Shown: piece by piece, positions 34,080 to 43,149 of the stretch | Numbering within the stretch: the first letter of the stretch is position 1 | Layout: every line of letters starts with the position of its first letter | From: Verrucomicrobiota bacterium | Lineage (GTDB): Bacteria > Verrucomicrobiota > Verrucomicrobiia > Verrucomicrobiales > DEV007 | Assembly: GCA_018970725.1 (NCBI GenBank) | Contig: JAGWVU010000001.1 | Location: 1 to 64,000 of the forward strand | DNA: 64,000 bases | Direction: 5' to 3' | Position numbers and translations under genes: made by a program | The notes under the pieces: generated by a model | Told to the model about the DNA's origin: nothing | Seen by the model: the letters and a program-made list of their open reading frames with translations, nothing else | Databases searched by the model: none

Positions 34080-34171
34080 GGAACGGGAAGGAGGAAGACC
34101 ATGCCGGATTCCGGGCGAAAAGCAACATCGGGCGGAGGTTTCGATGCGGAAGAACCGGGCGGCCAGTTCAC

Positions 34172-34200
34172 TTGACTCCGTTTCTGTGTCTGTTAGGGTT
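34172..34200 (+). promoter_or_regulatory. Candidate promoter for porin gene
   Basis: TTGACT (34172-34177) is a near-consensus -35. The -10 is poor: TTAGGG lies 15 bp downstream and no TATAAT-like hexamer is present. The same TTGACA...TTAGG pattern occurs at 4559-4587. Confidence 0.3.
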
Positions 34201-34207
34201 TTCATCC

Positions 34208-35470
34208 ATGGTCGTCGGATCAAGGCACGAGGGGTTCGTCAATTTCCCAGGGGTAGCCCGCGGGTGGATTCTCGCGGTCGGGCTCTGGTCGGCCCTTGGG
34301 GTGGGCCTTCGCGCCGCGGAAGCCGGTCTGGCGACGGTGAACCCGGACCGGGTGATCGTCGTCGATCCGGTTGGCGATTTGGGGAGCCGGCTCGACGATC
34401 TAGGGCGGATTTCGTTAGAAACCGGGCCTTCCTGGCTTGACGAATTATGGTTACTGGGGCGCTATCACGGGCAATACCATTGGTCCGATGGGAGCCTCGG
34501 CGAGGATCAAGGCTATGAGACCAGGCGGGCCCGCTTCGGATTTCAAGCGCGCCTGCTCGAGCGGATGACGGTGCACGCCCAGATGATCAGCGGGAGGGAC
34601 TTCGAACCTTTCTACAACGGGTTCACGGAACTCTGGATTGGTTGGAAATTCGACCCGCGCCTGACACTGACCATCGGCCAGCAGAAACACCGGTTCACCC
34701 ACGATCGCAACGTTTCCAGTCGTTACATCAACTACCTCGAGCGCGCCCAACTCACCAACATGTTCCGGGCGGACTATACCCCGGCCATCAACCTTTCCGG
34801 TCAATGGGGGCGGACCACTTACCATGCCGGCGTTTTCTCAAATGCCACCGGCCGCGATATAGTGGCGGCATTCTCCGAATTCAATTCCGGTCGATCCTTG
34901 ATTGGAGGTGTCTATTACGAATTGGAAGATTTCCCCGGTGTCGACAGCGCCCATATCAACGTGACCGGATATGACAGCACAGCGAATCGGAATGCGACAA
35001 ATCTCAATGTCTTCGGCTCCGGTCTTTCGTCGGCGTTGATCCTGACCCGCGGGGCCGGTTCGCTGATCACGGAGGTCACCGGAGGGTTTGATGCCGAACA
35101 GGGGGACGCGGGGGGCTTCAATCTCCAACCGGCCCTCTTTCTCACCGATCGCTTGCAAGTCGCCCTCCGCTACCAGATGGCGGTTTCCGATCGAGAACAG
35201 GGATTGCTGCCGCAGAACCGCTACGAAGCACCGGCCGGGTTGCCCCCGGGGGAATTGTATCAGGCTGGCTACGCAGGCCTGAACTACTACCTGGCCCGGC
35301 ACCGGCTGAAGCTGATGAGCGGAATCGAATACGCCTCGATGGACGGAGAGGATGTCTGGACGGCGAGCACGATGTTTCGTTTTTATTTCGGTCCGCATTC
35401 AGGCAGCGTGTTTCCGACCAACAACCTTCTCCACAAGCGGGAGGGGCGGGATTTTCTCGAGCATGATTGA
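34208..35470 (+). CDS. OprP/OprO-like outer-membrane porin
   Basis: A 420-residue exported protein. The start MVVGSRHEGF leads into a hydrophobic signal region (WILAVGLWSALGVGLRA). The body is beta-strand rich, with RRARFGFQARLLERMTVHAQM, DPRLTLTIGQQKHRF, GGVYYELEDFP and regularly alternating hydrophobic residues, as in phosphate-selective porins (OprO/OprP, PF07396). It ends in FRFYFGPHSG plus a short tail rather than the usual final aromatic, so the last strand may lie just upstream. Anion or polyphosphate transport is possible, but selectivity cannot be inferred. Divergent from ribH; the 34172 promoter may serve it. Confidence 0.7.
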   Translation: MVVGSRHEGFVNFPGVARGWILAVGLWSALGVGLRAAEAGLATVNPDRVIVVDPVGDLGSRLDDLGRISLETGPSWLDELWLLGRYHGQYHWSDGSLGEDQGYETRRARFGFQARLLERMTVHAQMISGRDFEPFYNGFTELWIGWKFDPRLTLTIGQQKHRFTHDRNVSSRYINYLERAQLTNMFRADYTPAINLSGQWGRTTYHAGVFSNATGRDIVAAFSEFNSGRSLIGGVYYELEDFPGVDSAHINVTGYDSTANRNATNLNVFGSGLSSALILTRGAGSLITEVTGGFDAEQGDAGGFNLQPALFLTDRLQVALRYQMAVSDREQGLLPQNRYEAPAGLPPGELYQAGYAGLNYYLARHRLKLMSGIEYASMDGEDVWTASTMFRFYFGPHSGSVFPTNNLLHKREGRDFLEHD

Positions 35471-35481
35471 GCCTGGGAGAC

Positions 35482-36921
35482 TCACTTCCTCACGGGGAGG
35501 CGGTATCGGTGGACGGTGGATCCATTGGGCTCCGCCGACCTTGTGACACCCGGCAGGGAAGCGCGGATGAGTTCCACCGTGCAATGATCGGGTTCGACGC
35601 CGACCCTCACATGCCCCGGGCTGCCATGGATCACCCCGGTGTATTGATAGTCCGCGGCGCTGCGCGTGCCGCCTCCGGGATGTCCCGGTTGAGGCACCTC
35701 CTGATAGATGATTCCGTCGAGCTCCTCCATGGCATAGAGATGATCGTGGCCATGAAAGACGATGCTGACTTGATGTTTCACGAGCAATCCGTGGATGGGC
35801 AGGTCCCAACCGGGGCGATGGTCCTTGAAGCCGTCAGTCCCGTCCGCGTTCCTGCCTCCCCATTCCATGTAGGGGGCCGGGGTGATTCCACCGCGGGCAT
35901 CCTTGCCCAGACCGCCCACCAGATGATGGATGAAGATGAATTTGAAGGGGGACCGGCTTTGCGACAACGTCGTGGTCAACCAGCGGTATTGGGTCTCGCC
36001 TAGGGTCATCGCCCAGTTGTCCTGACCGCTCCGTTGCGTGGTTGGCCAGAAGGGATCGAGAACGACAAAGAGGGCGCCGCCCCACTGCCAGGCATAATAG
36101 TCCTGAGGCAGGCCTGCGCCCGGGAGGGGATGGATGTTGCCTGTGTAGATCGTGCCCTCGGCGGGTTCCGGGTTGGCAAAGTATTTTTTGCGCATCGCCA
36201 GGGACCAGAGAGGCATGCTGTCCGGTTGCCCGGTGAGTCTCGCGGCGGTTTCACCATCATGGTTTCCCAAGGTCAGAAAGATGGGCACGCTATGGCCGAT
36301 CCGGCCGAGATGATAACGCTGCGCTTTATATTGGCTTTCCGCCCTTTGATAAAACGGACCGAACTTGTCGACCATGAAAGTGTCGCCGAGATCGATGAGG
36401 AAGTCCGGCTGATCCGCCAGCATGTTTGCCAGGGTCCGCTGATATACCCGCACATCCGTGCTCGTATCGAGATGCGAGTCCGCCTGAACCACGAAGCGAA
36501 ACGGGGCGCCGGCCTTGCGGCAGGTCTGGAAGGACCGGACCTCATCGCTCTCGAAATCGGTGGCTCCGGGAAATCGATAGCTGAAGCGGTAATGATACCG
36601 GCTGTCCGGCTCAAGGGACAGCAAGGGAACGAGCAAGGGCTCGCCGGCGCGAAGCGGGAAAACCGGGGAGGAATGATTGAGCGCATCCGGTTGAAGCCCA
36701 TAAGTAAGTTTTCCCTCGAGCTGTTCCCAAGCGAGAACGCTCACCGTGATCCGGTCCGGCCCGGGCTGGCAGAGGATCAGGTTGAAAAGATACTCCGGGA
36801 CAATGGCCGGTTCCACCCCGGCTCCGCCACCGGAGGTCTTGGGAGGCTTTGGACCGGCCGATACGCAGAGGAGCGCCAAGGTCCCCAAAAGGCAGGCGGA
36901 AATGGTGGCAGGAGTCTTCAC
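35482..36921 (-). CDS. Secreted metallophosphoesterase with N-terminal Fn3-like domain
   Basis: A 479-residue exported protein. A signal peptide and short Gly/Pro linker are followed by a purple-acid-phosphatase-type N-terminal beta-sandwich (about 45-135, SVLAWEQLEGKLTYG and YHYRFSY). The calcineurin-like domain then holds D148-SH, DLGD (about 177-180), GNHD (219-222), the IHHL segment and GHDHLY. Together these ligate two metals. The ATG overlaps the sulfatase stop (ATGA), so it is the last gene of the YHYH-sulfatase-phosphatase operon. The substrate is unknown; phosphate esters released by, or linked to, sulfated glycans are plausible. Confidence 0.88.
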   Translation of the reverse strand: MKTPATISACLLGTLALLCVSAGPKPPKTSGGGAGVEPAIVPEYLFNLILCQPGPDRITVSVLAWEQLEGKLTYGLQPDALNHSSPVFPLRAGEPLLVPLLSLEPDSRYHYRFSYRFPGATDFESDEVRSFQTCRKAGAPFRFVVQADSHLDTSTDVRVYQRTLANMLADQPDFLIDLGDTFMVDKFGPFYQRAESQYKAQRYHLGRIGHSVPIFLTLGNHDGETAARLTGQPDSMPLWSLAMRKKYFANPEPAEGTIYTGNIHPLPGAGLPQDYYAWQWGGALFVVLDPFWPTTQRSGQDNWAMTLGETQYRWLTTTLSQSRSPFKFIFIHHLVGGLGKDARGGITPAPYMEWGGRNADGTDGFKDHRPGWDLPIHGLLVKHQVSIVFHGHDHLYAMEELDGIIYQEVPQPGHPGGGTRSAADYQYTGVIHGSPGHVRVGVEPDHCTVELIRASLPGVTRSAEPNGSTVHRYRLPVRK

Positions 36922-38300
36922 GGACGCGGCTTGGGTTTGCCTTTGTTGCGCCCCCCTTTCCGGGCGGGCTCACGGGCCGGATCAAAGTTTGGATTGGGCG
37001 AGGGCATCGCGGCATCGACGTCACGGAGATAGGTAGCGAGGCGCCCCCTCAGGTCGGTGACGATCTCAGGCCTGGTTGGGGCGAGATCCTTGCGCTCCCC
37101 CAGATCCGTGGCGAGATCGTAAAGGCGATCCTCGCCCGTCTCATAAAAATGGAGAAGTTTGTGATTCCCCACCCGGATCGCGGAATGCGGGGTGTCCCCT
37201 TGATAGTGAGGGAAATGAAAGACCAACTCCCCGGTCGGGCGGCGGAAGCCATCGGGATTTCCGTGCAGAAGGCTGGAGATATCGGTTCCATCCAGCTGAG
37301 GCGGCAGGGAAGCGGTGACTCCGGCCAACTGGCAAAAAGTGGGAAAGAGATCATAGGCGAGCACCGGGACGTGTGACCATGAACCCGCCGGAATCCCTGG
37401 GCCGCGCACGATGAAGGGAACCCGGATCCCCCCCTCGGAGACCCCGCCCTTTCCGGCGCTCAACGGCCGGATTCCCCCCCGGCCGCCACCGCCGGCACCA
37501 TTGTCGGATAGATAGACAATGTAGGTGTGATCCGCGAGTTTGAGGCGCTCCACGGCATCGAGCACCTGACCCACACCCGTGTCAAGATTCTCCGTGATGG
37601 CAGCAACGTCGACATCCTGATGCATCCGTCCCGGCGGCTGCTTCTCATAAAACGCGCGGGTCAGTTTCAGGGCATTTTGCGGAAGGTGCAGGGGATACCA
37701 GGAAAGCTGCAGATAAAAGGGAGTCCCTGAGGCGGCTTGCCTGGAGAGAAAAGCCTCCGCCCGCGAGGCCATGCCAAAGACATCGTCAGGGTTGGGATCC
37801 ACGAAAGGATCCGCGTCCCGGTTCCCGGTATCGCCATCGCTCACGTCATACCCATGGGCCTCCGGTCCGCCGCCGCCCAGATGCCATTTGCCCAAATGCG
37901 CGGTGGCATAGCCCGCCCCCTTGAGCATTTCCGCCACGGTGACTTCCTCACGGCGGATGTCCTTGCGGGACTCCGCTTCGATGAGCCTGTGGCCAGTCTC
38001 CGGCGGGGCGGCTTTGGTCCAGCGAAGGCGGGCCGGGCTTTTGCCGGTCTGGAGGCTGATGCGGGTCGGGGAACAGACGGGCGCGGGTGCGTATCCGTTG
38101 CTGAAGCGGATGCCTTGTGAGGCGAACCGTTCGAGGTTCGGAGTGCGGAAAAAATCGCTCTTGGAATTGGGCACGTCGGGATGCATTTCCACGGAAAGAC
38201 CGGTCCAATCCTGGTCATCGGAAAGCATCACGATGAAATTGGGCCGGTCCGCGCCGTAGACCGGAAGCAGCAGGAAGAGGAATAGGAATAATGACTTCAT
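36918..38300 (-). CDS. Secreted FGly-dependent sulfatase
   Basis: A 460-residue sulfatase with a signal peptide (MKSLFLFLFLLLPVYGA). NFIVMLSDDQDW gives the metal-binding Asp pair, C76-S-P-T-R80 is the FGly motif with Pro at position 3, and GKWHLGGGGPEAHGYD, SWYPLHLPQ and VYLSDNGAGG follow. The closing 30 residues are basic (RKGGRNKGKPKPRP), unusual and possibly glycan- or surface-binding. It starts 6 bp after the YHYH fusion stop and overlaps the phosphatase start by 4 bp, so the three are one operon. Confidence 0.9.
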   Translation of the reverse strand: MKSLFLFLFLLLPVYGADRPNFIVMLSDDQDWTGLSVEMHPDVPNSKSDFFRTPNLERFASQGIRFSNGYAPAPVCSPTRISLQTGKSPARLRWTKAAPPETGHRLIEAESRKDIRREEVTVAEMLKGAGYATAHLGKWHLGGGGPEAHGYDVSDGDTGNRDADPFVDPNPDDVFGMASRAEAFLSRQAASGTPFYLQLSWYPLHLPQNALKLTRAFYEKQPPGRMHQDVDVAAITENLDTGVGQVLDAVERLKLADHTYIVYLSDNGAGGGGRGGIRPLSAGKGGVSEGGIRVPFIVRGPGIPAGSWSHVPVLAYDLFPTFCQLAGVTASLPPQLDGTDISSLLHGNPDGFRRPTGELVFHFPHYQGDTPHSAIRVGNHKLLHFYETGEDRLYDLATDLGERKDLAPTRPEIVTDLRGRLATYLRDVDAAMPSPNPNFDPAREPARKGGRNKGKPKPRP

Positions 38301-38306
38301 AATCTC

Positions 38307-40865
38307 TCAGGGAAGGGAGAGATGGGTGACATCCAGATCGGGCTTGGTATTCCAGCGGGGTGTCCAACCCGGCTTCTCGACGCGCTTGCGGAAGATCACG
38401 GTATTGTCGAGCGCCAGGTCCTCGCTCCAGATGAACTTCGCGCCGGCGAAGTCATGGTCAAAGTAGGGCTGTTTCGGGTCGACTTCCTCCGTGGTGAACT
38501 CCTTTGCTCCGGGCCACGCGGTGTCGTCGAAGTCGGGGGACCACCAGTTCCCGGGAAGAGGCTCGATCGCCACCTTGGGATTCGTAGTGTCCCCGCCTTC
38601 GGGACCGCGGAAAAACGACTTCGCCTTCCAGCTGGCGTCGGTGACGGTGCCGTCGGCGAATTTCAGCACGAAGCCTCCATCTCCGATGCTGTTGCCGTAT
38701 TCCATGCCGGTCTTCGGGTCGGCGTTGTCCTTGGCGAGGACCGCGATGGTCATCGGATATTCCGGCAGGAAGTCGACGCTGACCACATTGTGCGGGGTGA
38801 ATTGAATGGGATCGACGGCGACCAGCCTCCCGTTGACATAGAGAAGAAACCAATTGTCCGCATAGACATTGAGTTTCACTGTGTCATCGAGCGAGGGTTT
38901 GACGAGTCCGTCCTTCGGCTTGGTCGGTCCGGGCGGCTTTCTTCCGGATTCGCCGGGTGCGGAAGACCCGCTGGCGTGAATCATCTGGAGAGAACTGCTG
39001 GCGAGGATTTTTCCTTCCATCGCTGCCAGCAGGAGGTCCCGGTCCACTTGTTCGGCCGGCTCCTTGATTTGGACGGGCGCGGCCAAAGCATAAAGCGTGA
39101 TGGTATAGGTTTTGTCGCCGGGACCCTGGGAATGTGGGGGCTCGTAGCCGGTCTGGCGCTTGAAGTTGCCGCCTGTCTTACCGATTCCGGTGGCGGCTTC
39201 CGGCAGCCCGGTCAGACTGGCGGGCAGATCATAGAGCGTCCAATACCACTTGATTTGCCCATCTTTGGCGACGTGATCCATGATCAGGGCGAAGGCCTTT
39301 GTCCCGGGGGGCGGGTTCGACCAGGTCAACGGGGGCGAGATCCCGCGTCCGTCTCCGGTAAATTCCACGGGCATTCTGCCGCCGTTCTCGATCCGGGGAC
39401 TCGTGAGGAGGAACCTGCCATCACTGACTGGCCCACGTCCGGTGGGGGCCGGAGGATCTGGTGGCGCGGTGCGCTGGGTTTCGTCGGGATCGAGCTTGCC
39501 GTTTCCATTGAGGTCAAGCGCCTGAAAGGTTTCCCTGGCCTTGGCCATCGCCTGCGGGAGGCTCGAGAAGCCGGACCGACCTCCCTCAAATTCTCGTTTG
39601 GCCTGGGCGGCGAACTCCTGAGCCGAGACGAAGCCGTCGGCGTTCCGATCGGCCGCCGGTTTGGGGGGAGCCTGCGCGCCGTCGGCCGGACGCGGTGGGG
39701 GCGGTGAGGGACGCGGCGGAGGACCATCCCGCATATCGCCGCCACGACCGCCCTTGCCCCGGCCCTCTTTGCCTCCGCGTGGCTCGCCGGGAGCGCCGCC
39801 GCCACCGGGGCGCCGTTGATAGACCTCTTTCGTCACGCCATCGCGTCCGTTGTCGAATTCAAAGGGATAGGTGCCGTCAGGTTCAATGCGGTAGCGGATG
39901 AACCGGGTCTCGCCGTTGAGTGTGTAGGATAGTTCGCAGGCGTTGATCCCGGTTCTGGCGAAGCCGGTGATCTCCGCACCGCGCAGAGCTTGCAAGGCTT
40001 CGCGGACTGGCGTGGCCCGCGGTTGGGGATCGACTTGTTCCTGAGCCTCGATCACCTCTCCGTGGAAGCCACCGATCACGTAGGGATATTGGTTGGAGGC
40101 ATGGTAATGGTAACCGCGTTTCGGGTCGTCGTGACCATGGCAGGCATCGAGGCCGGTAACCGCCGATCCATCCGGTTCGGTGAGCCCGTGGACGGGATAG
40201 CCATCGAGGGCGAAGGCGATGGGCTGCTCCTTGCCGGCCGTGGCCTGGAGGTGGAGCGGCGCGATATGATAATGGTAGTCGTCCGCCCGGCCGCAGTGCC
40301 CGCCCCAATGATCCAGTTCCCCGATCTCGTAGGAGATCTCCCCGCGATTGTTTTGCGGGTTGAATATGGGGATCCCGTTGACGGCCAAAGCGATGGCCCC
40401 GCGAAGGAAGCGCCCCTTGATCATGGCCGGTTCCGTGGCGGGTTTGGGATGGAGGGGAATGCGCCAGGCATTGGACCCAGTGTAATCCTGGGGCAGGGGG
40501 ACCTGCTGTTGCCATGCGGTGATCCCGCTCATCATGGAATGGGCCGGCAACCCATTGGAACCGACAAAGAGGAAGGAATCATCCCAAGAGAGTTCGACCG
40601 CGGGCAGGAAAGCCTCAAAAGGCTTGGCCTGGGGCGGAGCCTGAGGGATGGCGCCGGCAGCTCCGTTGGCTGCGGTGACCACCGGAAGGGCGGGGCGGAC
40701 CCCGAGATCGCTCGCCGTGTGCCCGGCCCGCCATGATTCCTCAATATGGCGTCTCAGGGCTTCGCGGGAGTCCGGGTCGTCGGGATGCATGTCATGCCCG
40801 AATCCGGCCCCGGGTTGTCCCACTAGAATCCATGCCGCAAGGCCCGGCTGGAGGAAGCGTTTCAT
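38307..40865 (-). CDS. Secreted YHYH/EF-hand/PEBP fusion protein
   Basis: An 852-residue exported protein. A signal peptide (MKRFLQPGLAAWILVGQPGAGFG) leads to a YHYH domain (about 80-350) with GHCGRADDYHYH (189-200) and GYHYH (251-255), rich in His and probably metal-binding. A Gly/Pro/Arg linker follows, then two EF-hand-like calcium loops (DRNADGFVSAQEF near 406 and DLNGNGKLDPDE near 451). A PEBP/YbhB-type domain comes next (484-634, FLLTSPRIENGGRMPVEF...). A C-terminal beta-sandwich (655-852, NWFLLYVNGRLVAVD) completes the protein. The ATG at 40865 fixes the signal peptide. It heads the sulfatase-phosphatase operon and is divergent from a CusRS-like system across a copper-box-like palindrome. 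Confidence 0.82.
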   Translation of the reverse strand: MKRFLQPGLAAWILVGQPGAGFGHDMHPDDPDSREALRRHIEESWRAGHTASDLGVRPALPVVTAANGAAGAIPQAPPQAKPFEAFLPAVELSWDDSFLFVGSNGLPAHSMMSGITAWQQQVPLPQDYTGSNAWRIPLHPKPATEPAMIKGRFLRGAIALAVNGIPIFNPQNNRGEISYEIGELDHWGGHCGRADDYHYHIAPLHLQATAGKEQPIAFALDGYPVHGLTEPDGSAVTGLDACHGHDDPKRGYHYHASNQYPYVIGGFHGEVIEAQEQVDPQPRATPVREALQALRGAEITGFARTGINACELSYTLNGETRFIRYRIEPDGTYPFEFDNGRDGVTKEVYQRRPGGGGAPGEPRGGKEGRGKGGRGGDMRDGPPPRPSPPPPRPADGAQAPPKPAADRNADGFVSAQEFAAQAKREFEGGRSGFSSLPQAMAKARETFQALDLNGNGKLDPDETQRTAPPDPPAPTGRGPVSDGRFLLTSPRIENGGRMPVEFTGDGRGISPPLTWSNPPPGTKAFALIMDHVAKDGQIKWYWTLYDLPASLTGLPEAATGIGKTGGNFKRQTGYEPPHSQGPGDKTYTITLYALAAPVQIKEPAEQVDRDLLLAAMEGKILASSSLQMIHASGSSAPGESGRKPPGPTKPKDGLVKPSLDDTVKLNVYADNWFLLYVNGRLVAVDPIQFTPHNVVSVDFLPEYPMTIAVLAKDNADPKTGMEYGNSIGDGGFVLKFADGTVTDASWKAKSFFRGPEGGDTTNPKVAIEPLPGNWWSPDFDDTAWPGAKEFTTEEVDPKQPYFDHDFAGAKFIWSEDLALDNTVIFRKRVEKPGWTPRWNTKPDLDVTHLSLP

Positions 40866-40888
40866 GAGTGTATCTTTGCCTCCGCCCC

Positions 40889-40928
40889 ATGACAAACACG
40901 GGCGCGGACCGATGACAAAATCGTCATC
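40889..40928 (+). promoter_or_regulatory. CusR/CopR-box-like palindrome and extra half-site
   Basis: ATGACAAAATCGTCAT at 40912-40927 has the layout of the CusR/CopR copper box (ATGACAA-NN-TTGTCAT) with one mismatch. An additional half-site ATGACAAA occurs at 40889-40896, 23 bp upstream. Both lie in the 113-bp gap between the YHYH operon and the response-regulator gene, so a bound regulator could control either or both directions. Confidence 0.7.
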
Positions 40929-40978
40929 TTTTCGACGGGGGATTGTGGGGAGGGGGAGCATGGCGTTACAGTGGGAGG

Positions 40979-41659
40979 GTGAAGATTCTCCTCGTCGAGG
41001 ACGACCGCAAGATCGCCGGGTTTGTGGCCAAGGCTCTGGAGGAGCACGGGTTTGTGGTGGATGTCTGCCGAACCGGGACGGAAGGACTGGAGATGGCTTT
41101 GAACGGCTCCTTTGAAGCGATCCTTCTCGATATCATGATCCCCGGGCCGGACGGGTTGAGCATTCTCCGGAGGCTTCGGGAGCAGGGCAACAACGTCCCC
41201 GTGCTGTTGCTCACCGCCCGGAATTCTCCCCATGAGCGGGTCGAAGGTCTCAATCTCGGTGCGGACGATTACCTTTCCAAGCCCTTTTACATCGATGAGT
41301 TGATCGCCCGGGTCCACGCGTTGCTGCGGCGTTCGTCGGACCGGGGCTCCAGCGTGCTGCACGTTGGCGATCTCACGGTGAACTTGCTAACGCGGGAAGT
41401 TAGTCGAGGCGGGCGGGTGATCGAGCTTTCGGCACGGGAATTCGCCCTTTTGACCTGTCTCATGCATGCACCGGGCCGCGTCTTCACCCGGACCCAACTC
41501 TGCGAGCGGGTCTGGAATTACCATCATGATCCGGGCACCAACCTGGTGGATGTCTACATTCAGCGGGTCCGGCGAAAAATTGGCGATGACCCCACGCAGC
41601 CCTTGATCGAGACTCTGCGTGGCGTCGGCTATCGTTTCCGCAAGGAGGGCACGGTTTGA
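40979..41659 (+). CDS. OmpR-family response regulator, CusR/CopR type
   Basis: A 226-residue response regulator. The receiver has ILLVEDDRKIAGFV (acidic pocket), D51 in LLDIMIPGPDG as phosphorylation site, TARNSPHERVEGL, and Lys in YLSKPF. The C-terminal winged helix binds DNA (SAREFALLTCLMHAPGRVFTRTQL). Its close relatives are CusR/CopR/CzcR heavy-metal regulators, and a copper-box-like palindrome lies upstream. GTG at 40979 is the start by family similarity; a TTG at 40943 is the upstream alternative. The ribosome site directly abuts this GTG, so the start needs checking. Its stop overlaps the kinase TTG start (TTGA). Confidence 0.88.
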   Translation: MKILLVEDDRKIAGFVAKALEEHGFVVDVCRTGTEGLEMALNGSFEAILLDIMIPGPDGLSILRRLREQGNNVPVLLLTARNSPHERVEGLNLGADDYLSKPFYIDELIARVHALLRRSSDRGSSVLHVGDLTVNLLTREVSRGGRVIELSAREFALLTCLMHAPGRVFTRTQLCERVWNYHHDPGTNLVDVYIQRVRRKIGDDPTQPLIETLRGVGYRFRKEGTV

Positions 41660-43137
41660 AAGGGGCCAGTTTCCGGCTAAAACTCACCCTTGGTTCCGCC
41701 GCGTTGACCTGCGGTCTGCTGGTCCTGTGCGGTTGGGTCGCTTGGAAGGTGAATTACCGGATCCAAATGGAGCGTCTCGATCGGGAGGTGCGGGGGCTGG
41801 GGAGCGCAAACCTCGACCGTGTCTTTGGACGGGATCACTGGGAGCGGTTTGAAAAGGCGCTGCGCTTCATCGGCGGGGATGACCACAACGGGTATCTCGT
41901 TCTCGTCCGCGATGAGCAAGGCCGGGAAGTTTACCGCTCCCCGCAGTGGCCGGTCGATTTGGATCCGGCCCTTTTTCCCGCTCCCGGACCGGTCGACATT
42001 TCCACCGAGCCGGAGCTGGATCCGGTGCACCGGTTGCACCGCGCCCCGCCGCGTCCCGGTGAGCCCTTGTCCCGGGAGAATCCACCGTTGCCGCGGCTTC
42101 AGCCGGTGTTTCTCACGGGCCGTGGTGGCGGGCAGGCCTGGCGGATCGGGGTTATGGGAAACCCGTCGGCCACCCTCGTTATTGCAGCGAACTTGAAGGA
42201 ATTGGAGTCCGGCATGAGCGACCTCGGGAAAGCGTTTTGGCTCGGACTGCCTCTCGCTCTTCTATTGGTGGCCGGAGGCAGCTGGATCATGGCGGGGCAG
42301 GCGCTCCGCCCCGTTGCGTTGCTCACCTCCGCCGTGGAGGCGATGAACGCCCGTCGGCTGGACGAGCGGGTGGCGGGGAGTGGTTACGACCGGGAATTCC
42401 AGCGTTTGGTCGAGGTCTTCAATGCCATGTTGGGCAGGCTGGAGGCAAGTTTTCAACAGGCGGGACGCTTTACCGCGGACGCGGCTCATGAGCTGCGGAC
42501 CCCTCTGACCGTTTTGCAGGGGGAACTGGAACAGGCCCTGCAACAGGCCCCGCCAACCTCCGGGACCGAGATCGCCCGGGAAGTGGTCCTGCTCGAGGAG
42601 GTGGAGCATCTCAAGGCCATCGTCGAAAAGCTGCTGATGCTGGCGCAGGCGGACGCGGGCCATCTCCCGGTGGATCGCCAACCCGTGGATTTGAGCCAAC
42701 TCGTCGCGGAGGTGGCGGATGACGCGGCGATCCTTGCGGGCGGCAAAGTGGAGATCGAGCGCCAGATCGAGCCGGATGTGGTCCTCCCAGTGGACGAGGT
42801 TCTGGCGCATCAACTCCTCCAAAATCTGGCGACCAACGCGATCCGATACAACCGCTGCGGAGGCATGGTGCGGTTCTCCCTCAGAAAACAGGAGGGAGCG
42901 GTCGTCCTGACCGTCGCGAATACAGGTCCCGGGATTCCCGCCGGGGATTGGGACCGGGTGTTCGAGAGGTTCTATCGGGCCGATCCCGCGCGGACGAGAA
43001 CCCGGGGTGAAGGGGCTGGACTCGGTTTGGCACTGTCCCGGGAAATTGCCCGGGCTCACGGGGGCGACCTGCGGCTCGTCCCGGCCCAAGGCGAATGGAC
43101 GGTGTTTGAGTTGCGGTTTCCAGCGATAGCCGCGTAA
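41656..43137 (+). CDS. Heavy-metal-type sensor histidine kinase, CusS-like
   Basis: A 493-residue inner-membrane kinase. TM1 (about 10-34) precedes a periplasmic sensor (about 35-190) with His residues and a Pro-rich segment. TM2 (about 193-213) and a HAMP linker lead to HisKA with H278 in FTADAAHELRTPLTVLQGEL. The HATPase region has NAIRYNR (N box), NTGPGIP, the F box and EGAGLGLALSREIARAHGG. A TTG start at 41656 overlaps the regulator stop, with AAGGAGGG 7 bp before. Architecture and operon fit CusS/CopS/CzcS; the ligand is a metal or periplasmic stress, with copper favoured by the upstream box. Confidence 0.88.
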   Translation: MKGASFRLKLTLGSAALTCGLLVLCGWVAWKVNYRIQMERLDREVRGLGSANLDRVFGRDHWERFEKALRFIGGDDHNGYLVLVRDEQGREVYRSPQWPVDLDPALFPAPGPVDISTEPELDPVHRLHRAPPRPGEPLSRENPPLPRLQPVFLTGRGGGQAWRIGVMGNPSATLVIAANLKELESGMSDLGKAFWLGLPLALLLVAGGSWIMAGQALRPVALLTSAVEAMNARRLDERVAGSGYDREFQRLVEVFNAMLGRLEASFQQAGRFTADAAHELRTPLTVLQGELEQALQQAPPTSGTEIAREVVLLEEVEHLKAIVEKLLMLAQADAGHLPVDRQPVDLSQLVAEVADDAAILAGGKVEIERQIEPDVVLPVDEVLAHQLLQNLATNAIRYNRCGGMVRFSLRKQEGAVVLTVANTGPGIPAGDWDRVFERFYRADPARTRTRGEGAGLGLALSREIARAHGGDLRLVPAQGEWTVFELRFPAIAA

Positions 43138-43149
43138 ATCAAGCAGCGC

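Noticed and set aside
38322-39707. 461-codon plus-strand frame over the YHYH fusion gene
   Set aside because: Antisense to recognisable EF-hand and PEBP domains; no domains of its own.
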